This document shows, one piece after another, positions 1 through 10,372 of a stretch of DNA of 27,394 nt. Source of the DNA: Candolleomyces eurysporus (Eukaryota; Basidiomycota; Agaricomycetes; Agaricales; Psathyrellaceae); contig JANBPK010001583.1 in assembly GCA_027579435.1 (NCBI GenBank), forward strand, positions 1-27,394, given 5' to 3'. Made by a program: the position numbers and the translations under genes. Position 1 is the first letter of the stretch. Each line of letters opens with the position of its first letter. The notes beneath the pieces are model-generated. The model was not told the origin of the DNA. It did no database searches and was given only the letters and a program-made list of their open reading frames with translations.

Positions 1-98
1 TCTTGGGAAACCTTTGCCAAGGTTTCCCCGGTGTTCTGACTGTTCCCATGACCGTGTCGTTCTTCGGCGGATTGTTCGCGCTCGAGCCTCGCATACTT

Positions 99-104
99 TA
101 TAAA
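99..104 (+). promoter_or_regulatory. Possible TATA box of the membrane-protein gene
   Basis: A TATAAA hexamer lies about 215-250 nt before the two candidate start codons (317 and 347) of the membrane-protein gene. Nothing else supports it, and the distance would need a long leader or an extra 5' intron. Bases 1-316 otherwise show only short, mutually frame-shifted open stretches and one N at 138. Confidence 0.25.
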
Positions 105-346
105 CAGAGATTGCTCATAGCAGTGGTGGTGTGAAAGNCCCCCTTTGTATCTCGTCCGCACTGTCCTCCCTCTGCTCTCTAGGTTGCCTTATGGTCTTCG
201 GACCTCGTCAAGTTGGCTTTGGATGACGAGTTTTCAATGGGAGGCGATTTCAAGCCCTCTGGGGCGGCGGCAGTCTTTTTCCCTTGTTCCCACGTCTCTT
301 CCTCAGAAGGAGGTGGATGCTCTTGTTAGTTTCTTGCAGGTCACCA

Positions 347-1778
347 ATGCGAGCTTTCTGGTGCGTACTCAAAAGTCTTCCAGCTCGGGCACCACTGATC
401 GCGATACTTCAGGTCGAAGTGATGCTCTATGGTGACCATTGCATATCATCTAATGCCCGCCGAATGCCCGCTCACTTTCTTGATGCCGATATTTAGGGGT
501 CCATGTTGTTCTATTCTTTCTCTGCTGCTACGTTCTTATCTGCCGCCAGAAGCGAGTACCATGGTTCATCTTAGGCTCCGCCTTTGCCATGTTCGCTCTT
601 TCCACCGCCGACACCGCATATACAATTCGATGCTCAACCACAGACCTGATCGACCTGCTTCGACCAATCGATCTCAATAACTTTATCGTGCGCATGCGTC
701 CCAAGCCTGCCATGTTCGTTACCAACAAGTAAGACTGCACTTCCCATTTGCTCTCTTCGTAACGCTGACCGCGTTTCCGCAGCTTTATCGCAGACATACT
801 CTTGGTAATTTTAGCCTCGTCCCCTAAACTGCCTCTTGATTCTGATGCTTCGGTCAGTTCCATCGGTGTTATGTGATTTGGGGAAGACCCAAAATCCTTC
901 TCCTAATCTCCCTCGTGGGTCTAACGGCCGATACTAGTACGTCACGTTCCTCCTGATTCCGAAGCAAGAAAAGCCGTTTTCTGATCGTTGTTAGTGTGGG
1001 GATGGCTGGCGGTGGGATTCTCCAAGAACAAAATGTTCAACATCCTCCACCCAATGTACCTCTGGAGCGTCTTTGCTCTCAACGTCGCGGTTACTGCGGC
1101 TGCCGGTGCGTTCGGTTACTTCATCCTATTCCCGAAAGGTCTTCGGGTTGCTAACTTGTGGTCGATCGCCGCTTTCTAGTCGGAAGGATATATTGGGTAA
1201 CGATCTCTGCTTCGCCAGTTGAGAGAGGGACGAAGAAGGTCTATCGTTCTATTATATCAACACTGTATGTCGTTGTTCTTCCTTGACGATGCGTCGCCTT
1301 GCTAATCTGTATTGTGAAGCGTCGAATCTGCGGCTGTGTACTCAGCATCCATTCTCACATATCTCGTTTGGTCGATGCGTCGTCCTCATAATCCTTATTC
1401 TGTATTTATCTTCCCCGCTTTCATTTCCGCACAGTGTTTTAACAGGCTTCTAGATGGTAATGCTTTATGTCATGACACGATTAGTGGTGCGTGCATTCTC
1501 TGATCCACGTTCAGAATTGAAGCTGAAAGCCCCCCCTCCTCCTCCAGGCTATAATGCCCACTCTTATGATCGTGCAAGTGGCATTCTCCCGCGACGCAGG
1601 ATCGATCAGCCGGGACTCAACAGCAACAGAGACGGCAGGAGGGCAAGCAGAATCAGTCATTCTGGACACAATCATCTCTCGGGAGTCTCAAACCGGGACA
1701 TCTCCACTGGGATGGGTCGAGGCATTAGATCGGGTTGGTCAGCGGACCAGTACTGCGACTGACGAAGAAAAACAGTAA
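347..1778 (+). CDS. Multi-span integral membrane protein, basidiomycete-type family
   Basis: Nine exons phase together: 347-431, 497-728, 783-804, 858-936, 995-1105, 1180-1264, 1320-1401, 1454-1486 and 1548-1778. They total 320 codons (319 residues), and every intron is GT...AG and 49-74 nt. The product is a chain of hydrophobic segments with the hallmark blocks of a family widespread in mushroom genomes: MLYG at the end of exon 1, CCYVLI plus FALSTADTAYTIR in exon 2, FVTNNFIAD across the second intron, RCYVIWG in exon 4, and IMPTLMIVQVA before a hydrophilic Ser/Thr-rich cytosolic tail. About seven membrane spans are expected. No molecular function is established for the family. The start is uncertain. 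ATG 347 is used here, and an in-frame ATG at 317 would add ten residues. A peptide in another frame at about 292-360 also looks coding and may be a frame-shifted upstream exon. The AATAAA overlapping the stop supports the 3' end. Confidence 0.8.
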
Positions 1779-1782
1779 TAAA
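1777..1782 (+). terminator. Possible polyadenylation signal
   Basis: AATAAA overlaps the last two bases of the stop codon (1776-1778) of the membrane-protein gene and continues into an A/G-rich stretch. If used, the 3' UTR would be very short. Confidence 0.35.
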
Positions 1783-2903
1783 AAAAGAGAAATGACAGTA
1801 TACATATCCTTATTTATCTCCTATCTTACCTCATTCATCACCATACTCACTCACGTCGCATCCAGAATCTATACTCATGTATCATTAGTGACCTCGTACG
1901 GATCCTGAGCTGACTCGTTGAAAGTCCAGCTCTTCCGTAGCTAGCGAGGATGTATGTAGCCGTTACTCATTTACAGACTATTTTGTCCTTTCTATACAGT
2001 CTTTCTTCTCTTGAGTCAGGACTCAGCCTGTGATTCGATTCTCTCTTTCTCTTCGCTTCGTCGGTTCTTCGATACCTTATATGGTGCTTCTTGTGGCTTT
2101 TTGGGACATTAGTTCACATCGTACAAAAGCTATCCTTGGTTCTTCGTCAGTGATTTCTCCGGTGGTTCTGGGATACCTTATTAACAACACCCTCTGTTAG
2201 GAAGTCAGGGGTTACATTTGAGAAGCTGTCCTCGAGAGCCCAACTTCTTGGTGGCGTCACTTCGCGTGGGGTGGGTGGCCACGTTGGATATATTTCTCCA
2301 TGGTTTTGACGACGATGCCAGGCTGTCTGTCGATGATCGGCGAACTATTACCTTATGGTAACGCAAGGCGCATTCGAATTTTTTTTGCGTTCCCCAAGTT
2401 GAATGTTATTATCGTCGGCTTCATGCGTTCGTAGTCTGAGAAATCCAGCACGCGGGCGAGTGGGTGCATATTTGTTTTGGCTGTGTAGTGGCAATCGGCG
2501 TCGGAGGCCAACCAAGGAGCGGACACGGCGGATCAGCCCAAATCTCTTCATCTTCCACGCCAACACAGAACTCAACACTATCCGGGCTCTTGCATACGGC
2601 TAGCCGCAATCAAATGCCCTTGTCCTTCAGAAACGGAGACACATTCGCGTGTAATCCTTAGTCGTCCCTATATGATATCCGATATTACGGCCCAATGTGG
2701 ATTGGTTGTCGAGAATTCGTGTTGTCGTTTAGTCACCCAAGGTCACTGCTCCTGGATAATCGCTTTTTGTTCAATGCCTTGTAATTCTCCTGGACTGTGA
2801 CATTTTACCTGTCGCACGGGCCTAGCTATTGGCAAGCGTGAGTAAGAGCTTTCCATTGGTCTCCGCATGTTATCGTGAACGGACACTAATTTGGGCGCAC
2901 ACA
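1783..2903. other. Intergenic stretch without a recognisable gene
   Basis: About 1.1 kb. The first half is T/C-rich. The interval 2348-2663 is open in several frames on both strands for 60-76 codons, but none shows a domain, a supporting intron or a homologue elsewhere in the window. I see no terminal repeats or tandem repeats in it. Confidence 0.5.
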
Positions 2904-2976
2904 GCATCGTCCAGTCTCCACTCCTCAAGTTCCATGCCATCCCGCCCAAGAAGCAGAAATCCGTTACTTTGAAGGC
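2904..2976 (+). promoter_or_regulatory. 5' flank conserved between units 1 and 2
   Basis: The bases just upstream of the A1 start align with those upstream of A2 (13992-14076). Both contain a CCAGTCT core, then a CCATGCCATCC/CTATGCCATCC block, then AAGAAGCAG/TAGAAGCAG, and then the ATG. It is likely leader or core-promoter sequence carried along in the duplication. Confidence 0.5.
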
Positions 2977-5033
2977 ATGGCCGAACCACAAGATTGCGTA
3001 GCCACCGAGCTGTTCTCGAACTCCTGTCACACATCATTGCACGGTGCTAAGTTCAGAACGGCGGGCAACAACGTTAACAGCACCAAGGTCAACATTGGCA
3101 GTATTCACATTGCTTCACCTTCGTCATCCAGCATTACTGGCGTTGGGCAGATGTGGAACAGTATCTCCCAGCAGGTGACCAGATTCTTTCAGTCCCCAGA
3201 GAATCGTGGTGCTCTTGTACATCAGGATCCGTATTCTGGAACGGCGGTAGACACCACCAGCGCGATGATAGGGGCGCAATACTCCATAGGGAATGCAGAA
3301 TCTGAGCAAGACATTCAAGAAGACACCACCGGAAATCATGTCAGTGAACGAAGCAGCCAGGGGAATCCATCCCGCGACAACCCTGAACAATTCCACGATG
3401 ACTACCAAGTGGTGCGTATCCATTTGATCTTTCATTGTTTTCAGACTTAAATAAGCTTGGTTCAACCCTCGCAGTCTGAAATGGCCAAGACTGACATGCG
3501 AGAGGTCCAAGTTCTAGATGTCGTGACGAACGCTGAAATTTACACTCGCACTATGCTGTCTTCAAACGCTGGGCTGCCTTGTTGGTACCCCAAACCTTGT
3601 GGTCCTGTAGGAGAAAGGGGGATAGTTCCAGGCGATGTAGGAACATTCGATCTCATGGATGGCTTCACCAAAATCTTCAACATTTGGGAAGATGAATCTT
3701 TCGCGTACCAGACACCCTCTAGAGAGTGCACCACCAGTCCTGGCCGTTTTGAGGAGGGGCAAACTGTTACAGATGGAATTTCAGCTGAAGTGCAACGATC
3801 AGACGACGGAAGGTGCGCATTCCAACTTTTATCTCATCATATACGCGACTATTTTCGCTAACCGTCCACGCATCAAGTTACATTAAATCATATCGATTTC
3901 GTTGTAAAGCAAAGAAAGGCGCGGTACTTGCATGTACAACCTCAGCAGACTTAGAGCAACTAGTCGACGTTGCTGCTCTTCGCAAGTTCTTGATCCGACA
4001 TGCTGGAGCCATCCTCCAACACGCGAATGGTTTTCGACAGATCGCCGACGAAGACTCCCTCTATATCGTATCTGGATGCATCAAGAGTGACAGTTGGGCA
4101 CTGGCGGCTTATCAAGACTCCACTGAATCTTCGGGCGAAGTCCTCAGGCTTGCAAGAAGAAACGTGCCCAATCTGAATGCAATCCGAGTGCCGACTTATG
4201 ATTGGCTAGCTCGCGGCACCGGGGAGGCTCGATTTGGATCGAACTCAGAAAAGGCTGGCGAGGCTTATAAAGGCAAGGATCAGTCCCTCTTCCTTCGGGG
4301 ATTCAAGCTGGCCTTCTCCCGGGAGTTTCGCGCTCGCTCGAGCGTTACCCTGCTAGTCAAAAGTAACGAGGGGGGGCTAGAGGATGCACCGCCAGGGGCG
4401 AGCTCTTCGGTCAATCGAGACCAAGGAACAGGTGGTAGAAGCTGGGGTACTGATAATTTAGCAGTGACCCGTGATAGATCTAGAGTGGGGGGCTCCGATT
4501 CGTCCGGGTCGCTAACAGGCGACGCACAAGTCACTCATTTCCCCGATTGTTCGAGGCCGGTACGCCGTTTTCCTAGAATGTACGGAGCGTTCGTTACAAT
4601 GCAACTCTAGGTCTTTCATCCAAGCGATAGGATCACCCAATTCCTGCTAGAGTTGGTGAGTTGACCCGTGCTGTTTCAAAATACACAAGAACCTATCCTT
4701 GACGAAATATTGAGACTGGGGCAGACTGCGCACTTTGCCACGACGACGACTGGAGGCACAATCCCAACCTCTCCACGCCGTCTTGGAACGGTGAGTGCAG
4801 GCTCTCCTATTCGAGCTTTGCATTAATTTTCGTGAACAGATGCTTCATGTATTGAGAATATCGCATCGACAACGATATCCGCCCTCAACGGTAAGCATGA
4901 TGAACAATTTTTGCACGGATAACAATACGACCATAACCCCAATCAATCTACAGGGGTAGCCTACTTAACCCATAGAGATGAAGATCACCTGCCCCAAGAA
5001 CCAACTTCAGACGNAAAACCGCCGCCCTTGTAA
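2977..5033 (+). CDS. A1: unnamed agaric GDVGTF-family protein
   Basis: Seven exons: 2977-3411, 3475-3812, 3878-4559, 4611-4655, 4715-4790, 4840-4890 and 4954-5033. They give 568 residues. Exons 4-6 are small but match A2 (14077 onward) border for border. An N-terminal module of about 75 residues (FRTAG, then FFQSPE) is followed by a disordered acidic stretch. The family core follows: NAEIYTRTML, PVGERGIVPGDVGTFDLMDG and FNIW at about residues 160-235, LACTTSADLE and SLYIVSGCIKSDSWALAA at about 270-335, and KDQSLFLRGFKLAFS near 395. The tail has HPSD and CHDDDW. This arrangement recurs as an expanded family in agarics and has no assigned function. No signal peptide or membrane span is visible, so it is probably cytosolic. 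The third exon starts at 3878 only by phase reasoning. An N at 5014 lies four residues before the conserved part ends. A GTAAGA donor at 5030 could bypass the stop and splice to 5091, which would fuse A1 to B1. Confidence 0.72.
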
Positions 5034-5202
5034 GAACATCTCTCCTGGGTCGGACTCTAGGATGTTCGAACATGGTCATAGGCCGCGCAGAAAAGCAAGG
5101 CTCATCCCTCTACCAGCATATCCACAATCGAAATTTGATATTGTTACGATTCCGGTGCCTAGCTACCGGTCCAGATCGCGAAGGCGACACAGAACTTCGC
5201 TC

Positions 5203-8200
5203 ATGCCTCTATTGGCGGGGCGAACCGATAATTTGGCTTATGCCCATGATCCTCTAACAATACTGACCAGCCCACAGATATGCACCACTGAGATATTACC
5301 TCATTCTCACCACCAATCAATCCAGAATGCAGACATCAGGGCGGCAGGGAGTAACATGTATAATGCGCCAACTTACAACATCAACATTCAAACGCCATGG
5401 CCAGGGCACACAGATGTCTGGAATGCTCCCAAAGGCAAGATTTCGATTGCGCAGCCTGAAGCTTCCCCTACGGCACCCTATGTCCGGCACAGTAAGTTCG
5501 TCCACAATGCATTCTATGCAGCCTTTTCCCCATCGCAATTAACAAACGATGTTCCTGGAGGCGGAGGGGATATCACTCCGCCCCTCTCAGAAGACGGCAC
5601 GGAAGCGAATCCTTGGCAGCAAGGGCTCGTCCAGTCGGGAATCGAGAGCGACACTGATCTTGAGCGGCGTAGACCCCCAGCGATATCTTCTACACTCAAA
5701 CCTCCTCTTCGCCTGGACATCCCCCCACGCCCTGAAAATCGAAGATCGCAAGCTACCAGTTCGTCTGCAAAGTCACATAGTTACGGGGAACGACAGCGTC
5801 AAAGTGCCTCATTTGATTCATCCATCCCCGTAGTCGCCAACTGGATAAACGATGCTCATGAAGGTAGAGGTAACGATCCCCAGCTGCACCGGCGTCACAC
5901 TGGAGACCGTACCAACACCTCCTTGGGTGAGGGTGCAATATCTCGCAAGGCCAGGGCTACCCAAGGTCTAGATTCCGTGCCTCAAAGCCAGAAGTGGATC
6001 TTTTCTCTGGCAGATCGTAGGTCATTCGNCCCTGCCCCCAATTCCTCACCTGACGTATTCACCGCAGTCAGGGACCGAGTCAGAGTCACAACAGAGCGGC
6101 CAGTATTTGTCAGTTCATACAACGAAATCTACCTTGGTACGTTCTGCCTAAAAGAGGTCCCCACGGAATCAGATATTCGTATTTACATTGATCTTGTCCA
6201 CGCCAGGCACCCTGTTGGGCAATGAACAGGTAAAATTGGACTCCATCTTCTGTTGTCGCTCTGACATCTCGGACATAGGTTGGGCTGCGTCTACCGATAA
6301 CCTTATCCGACGACGACGATGTTGACAACGTGGGTTCCCCAGTGTCAGTTTTGTATACGGGGAATTTAATCAGTCATGTGTTCGTACCAGCGCTTCCGGC
6401 ACGAGGTTGCTCGATGGGGTACTTTCGACCACCCGAATCTGCTACCTATCTACGGGATTGCTAACATTGGGAACCGTCTGTGTGCAGTCTCGCCATGGAT
6501 GGCCAATGGCACAGCGATAGAGTTTGTCAAAAGGCGTCCGGATGTCGACGTTTTGAAGATACTGTCGGAGATCACGGAAGGTATGTATTCTGCACCTTTG
6601 CGTGTCCCTGTCCCTCTCCCAATCCAACATGCGTGCGCCCCGTGGCTTACAATCATACAGGACTCGCTTATCTGCATTCTAAGGAGATTACCCATGGTAA
6701 TCTACGAGGTGTGAGTGTATTGGCCTGTGTAATATGACCCTATATGACCAAACTCATGTTCTTGTAGGCAAACGTTGTGATTTCGTCAGACGGTATTGCT
6801 AGACTATCCGATTTCAAACTCTCCAGACGCGGCGAAAACGTACGCTTTACTCCATCTCGAACGAGGGACTCCTCTGACTTTTGTGCTTTCAAGGGCGACA
6901 AAGGGCTCCCATCTCCCCACATAAATCCTCGATGGTCTTCCCCTGAAATTTCTGTCTGCAAGAAACTTCCTTTGCTGTCCAAACAATCGGACGTATGGTC
7001 ACTTGGTATGACTTTCCTGGAACTCCTAACTGGGGAGCAGCCCTTCAGTGAGATGGTCCATGTGTCAGAGGTTATGCACGCGCACACTAAGGGAATCCTC
7101 CCGAAACGCCCAACGAGCCCTACGGCGATAGGGGCCGAGCTGAATAACGACATGTGGTGTCTATTAAATCTATGTTGGAAGAAGGCCAGATCACGACCGA
7201 GCATTGAAGAGGTGCAAGCCATGTTATCCTCTAATCGAGAGGGGTCTGTAGGTCCGTCCACATAATTGCCGTTTCTCCAACAGTGTTCCACAGTCACTCA
7301 GAGGTTATTACAGCAAAGGGACACGGAGTCTCATTTCTTGGCAGCTTGCGCCAGATGAATTTACGCTCGTCAAGACCAAACACAGCCAACAGTGTGACAA
7401 GCCGCCGGTTCTTCTCCTCTTCCAGCACTTGGAAGACCGTCGAAACGCACGAAACATCGGCAACCTCGTATTCTCTGGACCCAAACATAACTGATTCGCC
7501 TGTTGATGATCCGCTCTATTTTGAGGTATCTAGAGCACCAAAGCTGCGGCTGGACTATCTGGAACAGACATCATGCCCAACCAATGGTGCTACCGCTCGT
7601 GCTACCAGCGCCAATGCATGGGAGCAAGACAGCTACAACCTGCAATGGGACGAGGAAGATGACCGCCTTCGAACGACTTTGGAGTCAGAGCGTAGCCGCT
7701 CTGTACATGTGAATGCCTCGGGTGCAGTTACTTGCGGGACTCTTGAAGGGTTGGTCGACCGGCTTGTTGACAATTTCCGTGGGTGACTTCGCTTGAAGTG
7801 TTCTAGATCTCATCCCAAGAACTAACCATTTTGTAGACCTTCATAAGGACGAGGAGCTTCGTGACGTAATAATCACCGCCTCTCTCGAATTCACCACGCC
7901 GGAAGGTCTCTGCGCGATGCTAGGGGCACGCTTCGACGAAGCCGAGCAAGACAAATACCAGAACCCTGAGAGGATGGCGGAAACGCAAATCAAGTAAACC
8001 TATTCCACGCTTTATGGAAGCAATCACACTGATCCCTGTATCTAGTGTCCTCGAAATCATGCGCTACTGGCTGACGCAACCTCAGCTGCCAGTCAGCCCA
8101 GAACTACTCTGGGAAATGCAAGAGTTCTGCTTGAAAGCACGGGAGATGAAAACGGCTCCAACCATGGTTGAGAAGGTCCAAAACCTGTTGCATAAGATTG

Positions 8201-9286
8201 AAATGCGGGTAAGCATGGTCTCTCTGGACGTGTTCCGTCTTGTTAAATTTCTTCAGCCTAAGCAGGATGCTGGATCAAGGACATCATTGTCGCCTAGTGG
8301 GAGAACGCTGACTTCGAAGGAGATTACGCCCCAGGGCTTGGCGCTCGCGCTGACGCTTCTCGAAGGGGACAAGTTCAGGCAGATCTCGCCAAGCGACTAT
8401 CTGGCACATCTATGTGGCCGTCCTGAATATACGAACGTGGAGGCTGCGAGCTCCGTTAACGAGAAGATAGTGTTGTGGGTCAAACAGAGCCTTCTCCACT
8501 ATGAGGCTTTGTATCCCCGAGTAGCGCTCATGAAGTTCTTCATCAATACAGCCAAGGTACGACGCATCTATCTCATTCCGCTACAATCTCCTTTGCTCAC
8601 GTATTCCTTGCGGTGACAGGAATGCCGAGAGCTGCGGAACTATCAAAGCCTCGCTGCAATTGCAGTGGCTTTGGGCTCTCCTCCAGTTCAGAGCTTAGAA
8701 GTGACAATGAAAGCTCTTGAAAAGAGCGTGGCTTCCGAGCTGGAGGAGATCGTGAATTTATGCAGTGCCGAAAAAAAATTATTCTCGGTACCGCAAGGCG
8801 CTGAGAGAGGTGGTTGATAGGACTTATCGCGACTACTGCATTCCGTGGATCGGTAAGAATTCGCATTGTCGCTTCGCCTCACCAGATTCGAGCTAAAAAC
8901 TACAATTCTAACCCTACCTGACACCTCTAGACGCGCATATGGGAGATCTTCTCGCAGTACTGCAGGCCCACGAGAAGACAATTGAAGTCAACGGCCAGTC
9001 ACTCATCAATGTCGAGAGGTATACCAAATTCATGATTCAACTCAAAGAGCTGGTCCGCCTCCCTCCCCCTGACCTTGAGCGTTACCGACATCAAGGCCAG
9101 CTCGCCTACCTGGAATCCAAGCTTGCAGATGTCAGGGTGGGTAGGGATGCGGAAGATGCCCTCCTAGAAAAGGCCCAAGGTCTCAAAACTATTGAGAATA
9201 CCCTCGTTTCTAAACGGATCCTACAGAAAATACGCCTGGGTTTTTCTGTAGATGAACAGATGAAGAAGCGATATGTCACTGGATAG
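5203..9286 (+). CDS. B1: pseudokinase-RasGEF fusion protein
   Basis: Thirteen exons end at 6136, 6229, 6329, 6580, 6710, 6839, 7251, 7778, 7993, 8208, 8556, 8852 and 9286, giving about 1120 residues if one extra A in the A8 run at 8771-8778 is discounted. Without that correction the frame stops near 8817, before the conserved PWI and LINVERYTKF blocks. Order: shared N-terminal module (TTEIL, AAGSNMYN, FVHNAFYAAFSPS), about 200 disordered residues, kinase fold (about 305-560), linker, RasGEF_N (GTLEGLVDRLVDNF), then RasGEF (ITPQGLALALTLLEG, KFFINTAKECRELRNYQSL). The RasGEF part should load GTP onto a Ras-family GTPase. The kinase fold looks inactive: no glycine loop, VGLR instead of VAxK, HGNL instead of HGDL, and DFK instead of DFG. 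Residues REEV-like HEV and SPEI remain. The start is uncertain: 5203 is the nearest in-frame ATG before the module, and 5062 and 5356 are alternatives. One N lies at 6029. Confidence 0.7.
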
Positions 9287-9629
9287 GCTTCGCTTCCTCC
9301 TTGCTCCCATTCTTACCGCATGTCAATGTACGGACTAGTTACGTTTGTTCATATCATTACAGCCATTCTAGTTCTTGGACTTCTACTTCATTGAAAATCT
9401 CAGGCGATACCGGTACTGGTCCGTTTGCAACCCGTCAGTATTTCCAGCTGTCGCTATTCCAAGAGTCTTGGATCGACGACTGTCGAGTCCAACTTAAACC
9501 GATCACTTGCGTCCTTCACCCCGGGAGGGTGAATTTGTTCTTGGATTGAATCTTCGAATTACCCGAGTCCACGGGCACCGCTCCCTCCTCCGTTACGCTG
9601 ATGTGGCGACAAATTGAAGACAAGCAACC

Positions 9630-10010
9630 GACAGCCTCGGCGCGACACATCCTGCAGACCGCGCGCAATTCTTTGAAGTCCCAGCGATCGGCTAAGAGAT
9701 CGAAGATGAAACGGTCATGCTAGGCTGGGTTGACGACCACCTGAAGGATATCTGGCAGGATTTCAGGGGGTAGCTCCCGCCACGGCGAAGAAATCGAAGC
9801 CATTCGCTCTGAGGGTGCTGTCGCGTGATTTAGTTCAGATAAGCGAATTGGAGCTTCATCATTTTATCCTACAGCCCCTTCAGCTCGAGATCGATATCCT
9901 GGAGTGTCCGTGAGGCCAACTCGTACTCTTCCAACGTTACTTCCTACGAGCCTGATCAATGGGCCCTGGTTCATAAGAATTCCGAGTGGTTTAGAGTCGG
10001 GGGAGGTCAT
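9630..10010 (-). pseudogene. F-box gene relic, N-terminal part
   Basis: Read on the minus strand from ATG 10010, the sequence begins like the intact F-box genes at 22702 and 25032 (MTSPDS versus MISSDE). It then needs a frame change to give TLEEYELASRTLQDIDLELK, which matches the coiled coil, and the frame then meets a stop. An F-box core (ELPPEILPDILQVVVNP) follows, with a TAG at 9720-9722 where the intact genes have Trp, then FKELRAVCRM. Homology fades below about 9630. The upstream motif AAAGGGGCGTTTAG is shared with the F-box gene at 22702. This is a dead 5' fragment. The C-terminal two thirds are missing here. Confidence 0.8.
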
Positions 10011-10372
10011 GGTGGGAGGAAAGGGGCGTTTAGGAGCTGAGCATCCAGAACTCACATACATGGTAAAAGTAGTCGACTTCCAAACGAGGGCTTCGACATC
10101 TGTTCTAAATTCTCTTAACTTGGCTGACTTTAACGACTCGAAGGGCTCAGCCACGCGTATACTACAGAAAGAGATGACTAAGCTAACATCGTTCCAAGAC
10201 TTCTAGGAAACTGAGGGTTCAAGAGCCGCTGTACCTTGTGAACGTTTTAGACCAGACAGAACACAGGGTGTCTCCAAGAAAACGAGATCAGGTATTGGTT
10301 GATATCGACGAGCGTATAAGACATCGAGCGTGTCAGCGGTATGGAAATCGTTCAAAGTATTTATCGCCCAAC

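Noticed and set aside
145..435. Open frame with a protein-like stretch (LPQKEVDALVSFLQVTNASF)
   Set aside because: It is out of frame with the following membrane-protein exon, and the only joining intron would be 23 nt. It may be a frame-shifted first exon, so it is mentioned under the membrane gene and not called separately.
2348..2663. Overlapping open frames on both strands in the first spacer
   Set aside because: They are short, mutually overlapping, low-complexity and Arg/Pro-rich. They have no homologue in the window, no splice support and no recognised domain.
4978..5202. Upstream extension of the B1 frame to 4978
   Set aside because: Its first part overlaps A1 exon 7 in another frame, and the A1 frame there is conserved with A2. 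The extension is kept only as a possible spliced continuation.
9301..9549. 82-codon plus-strand frame after B1
   Set aside because: It has no homology to B2 or to any family and a Ser/Thr-rich random-like composition. It lies between a gene end and an antisense F-box relic.
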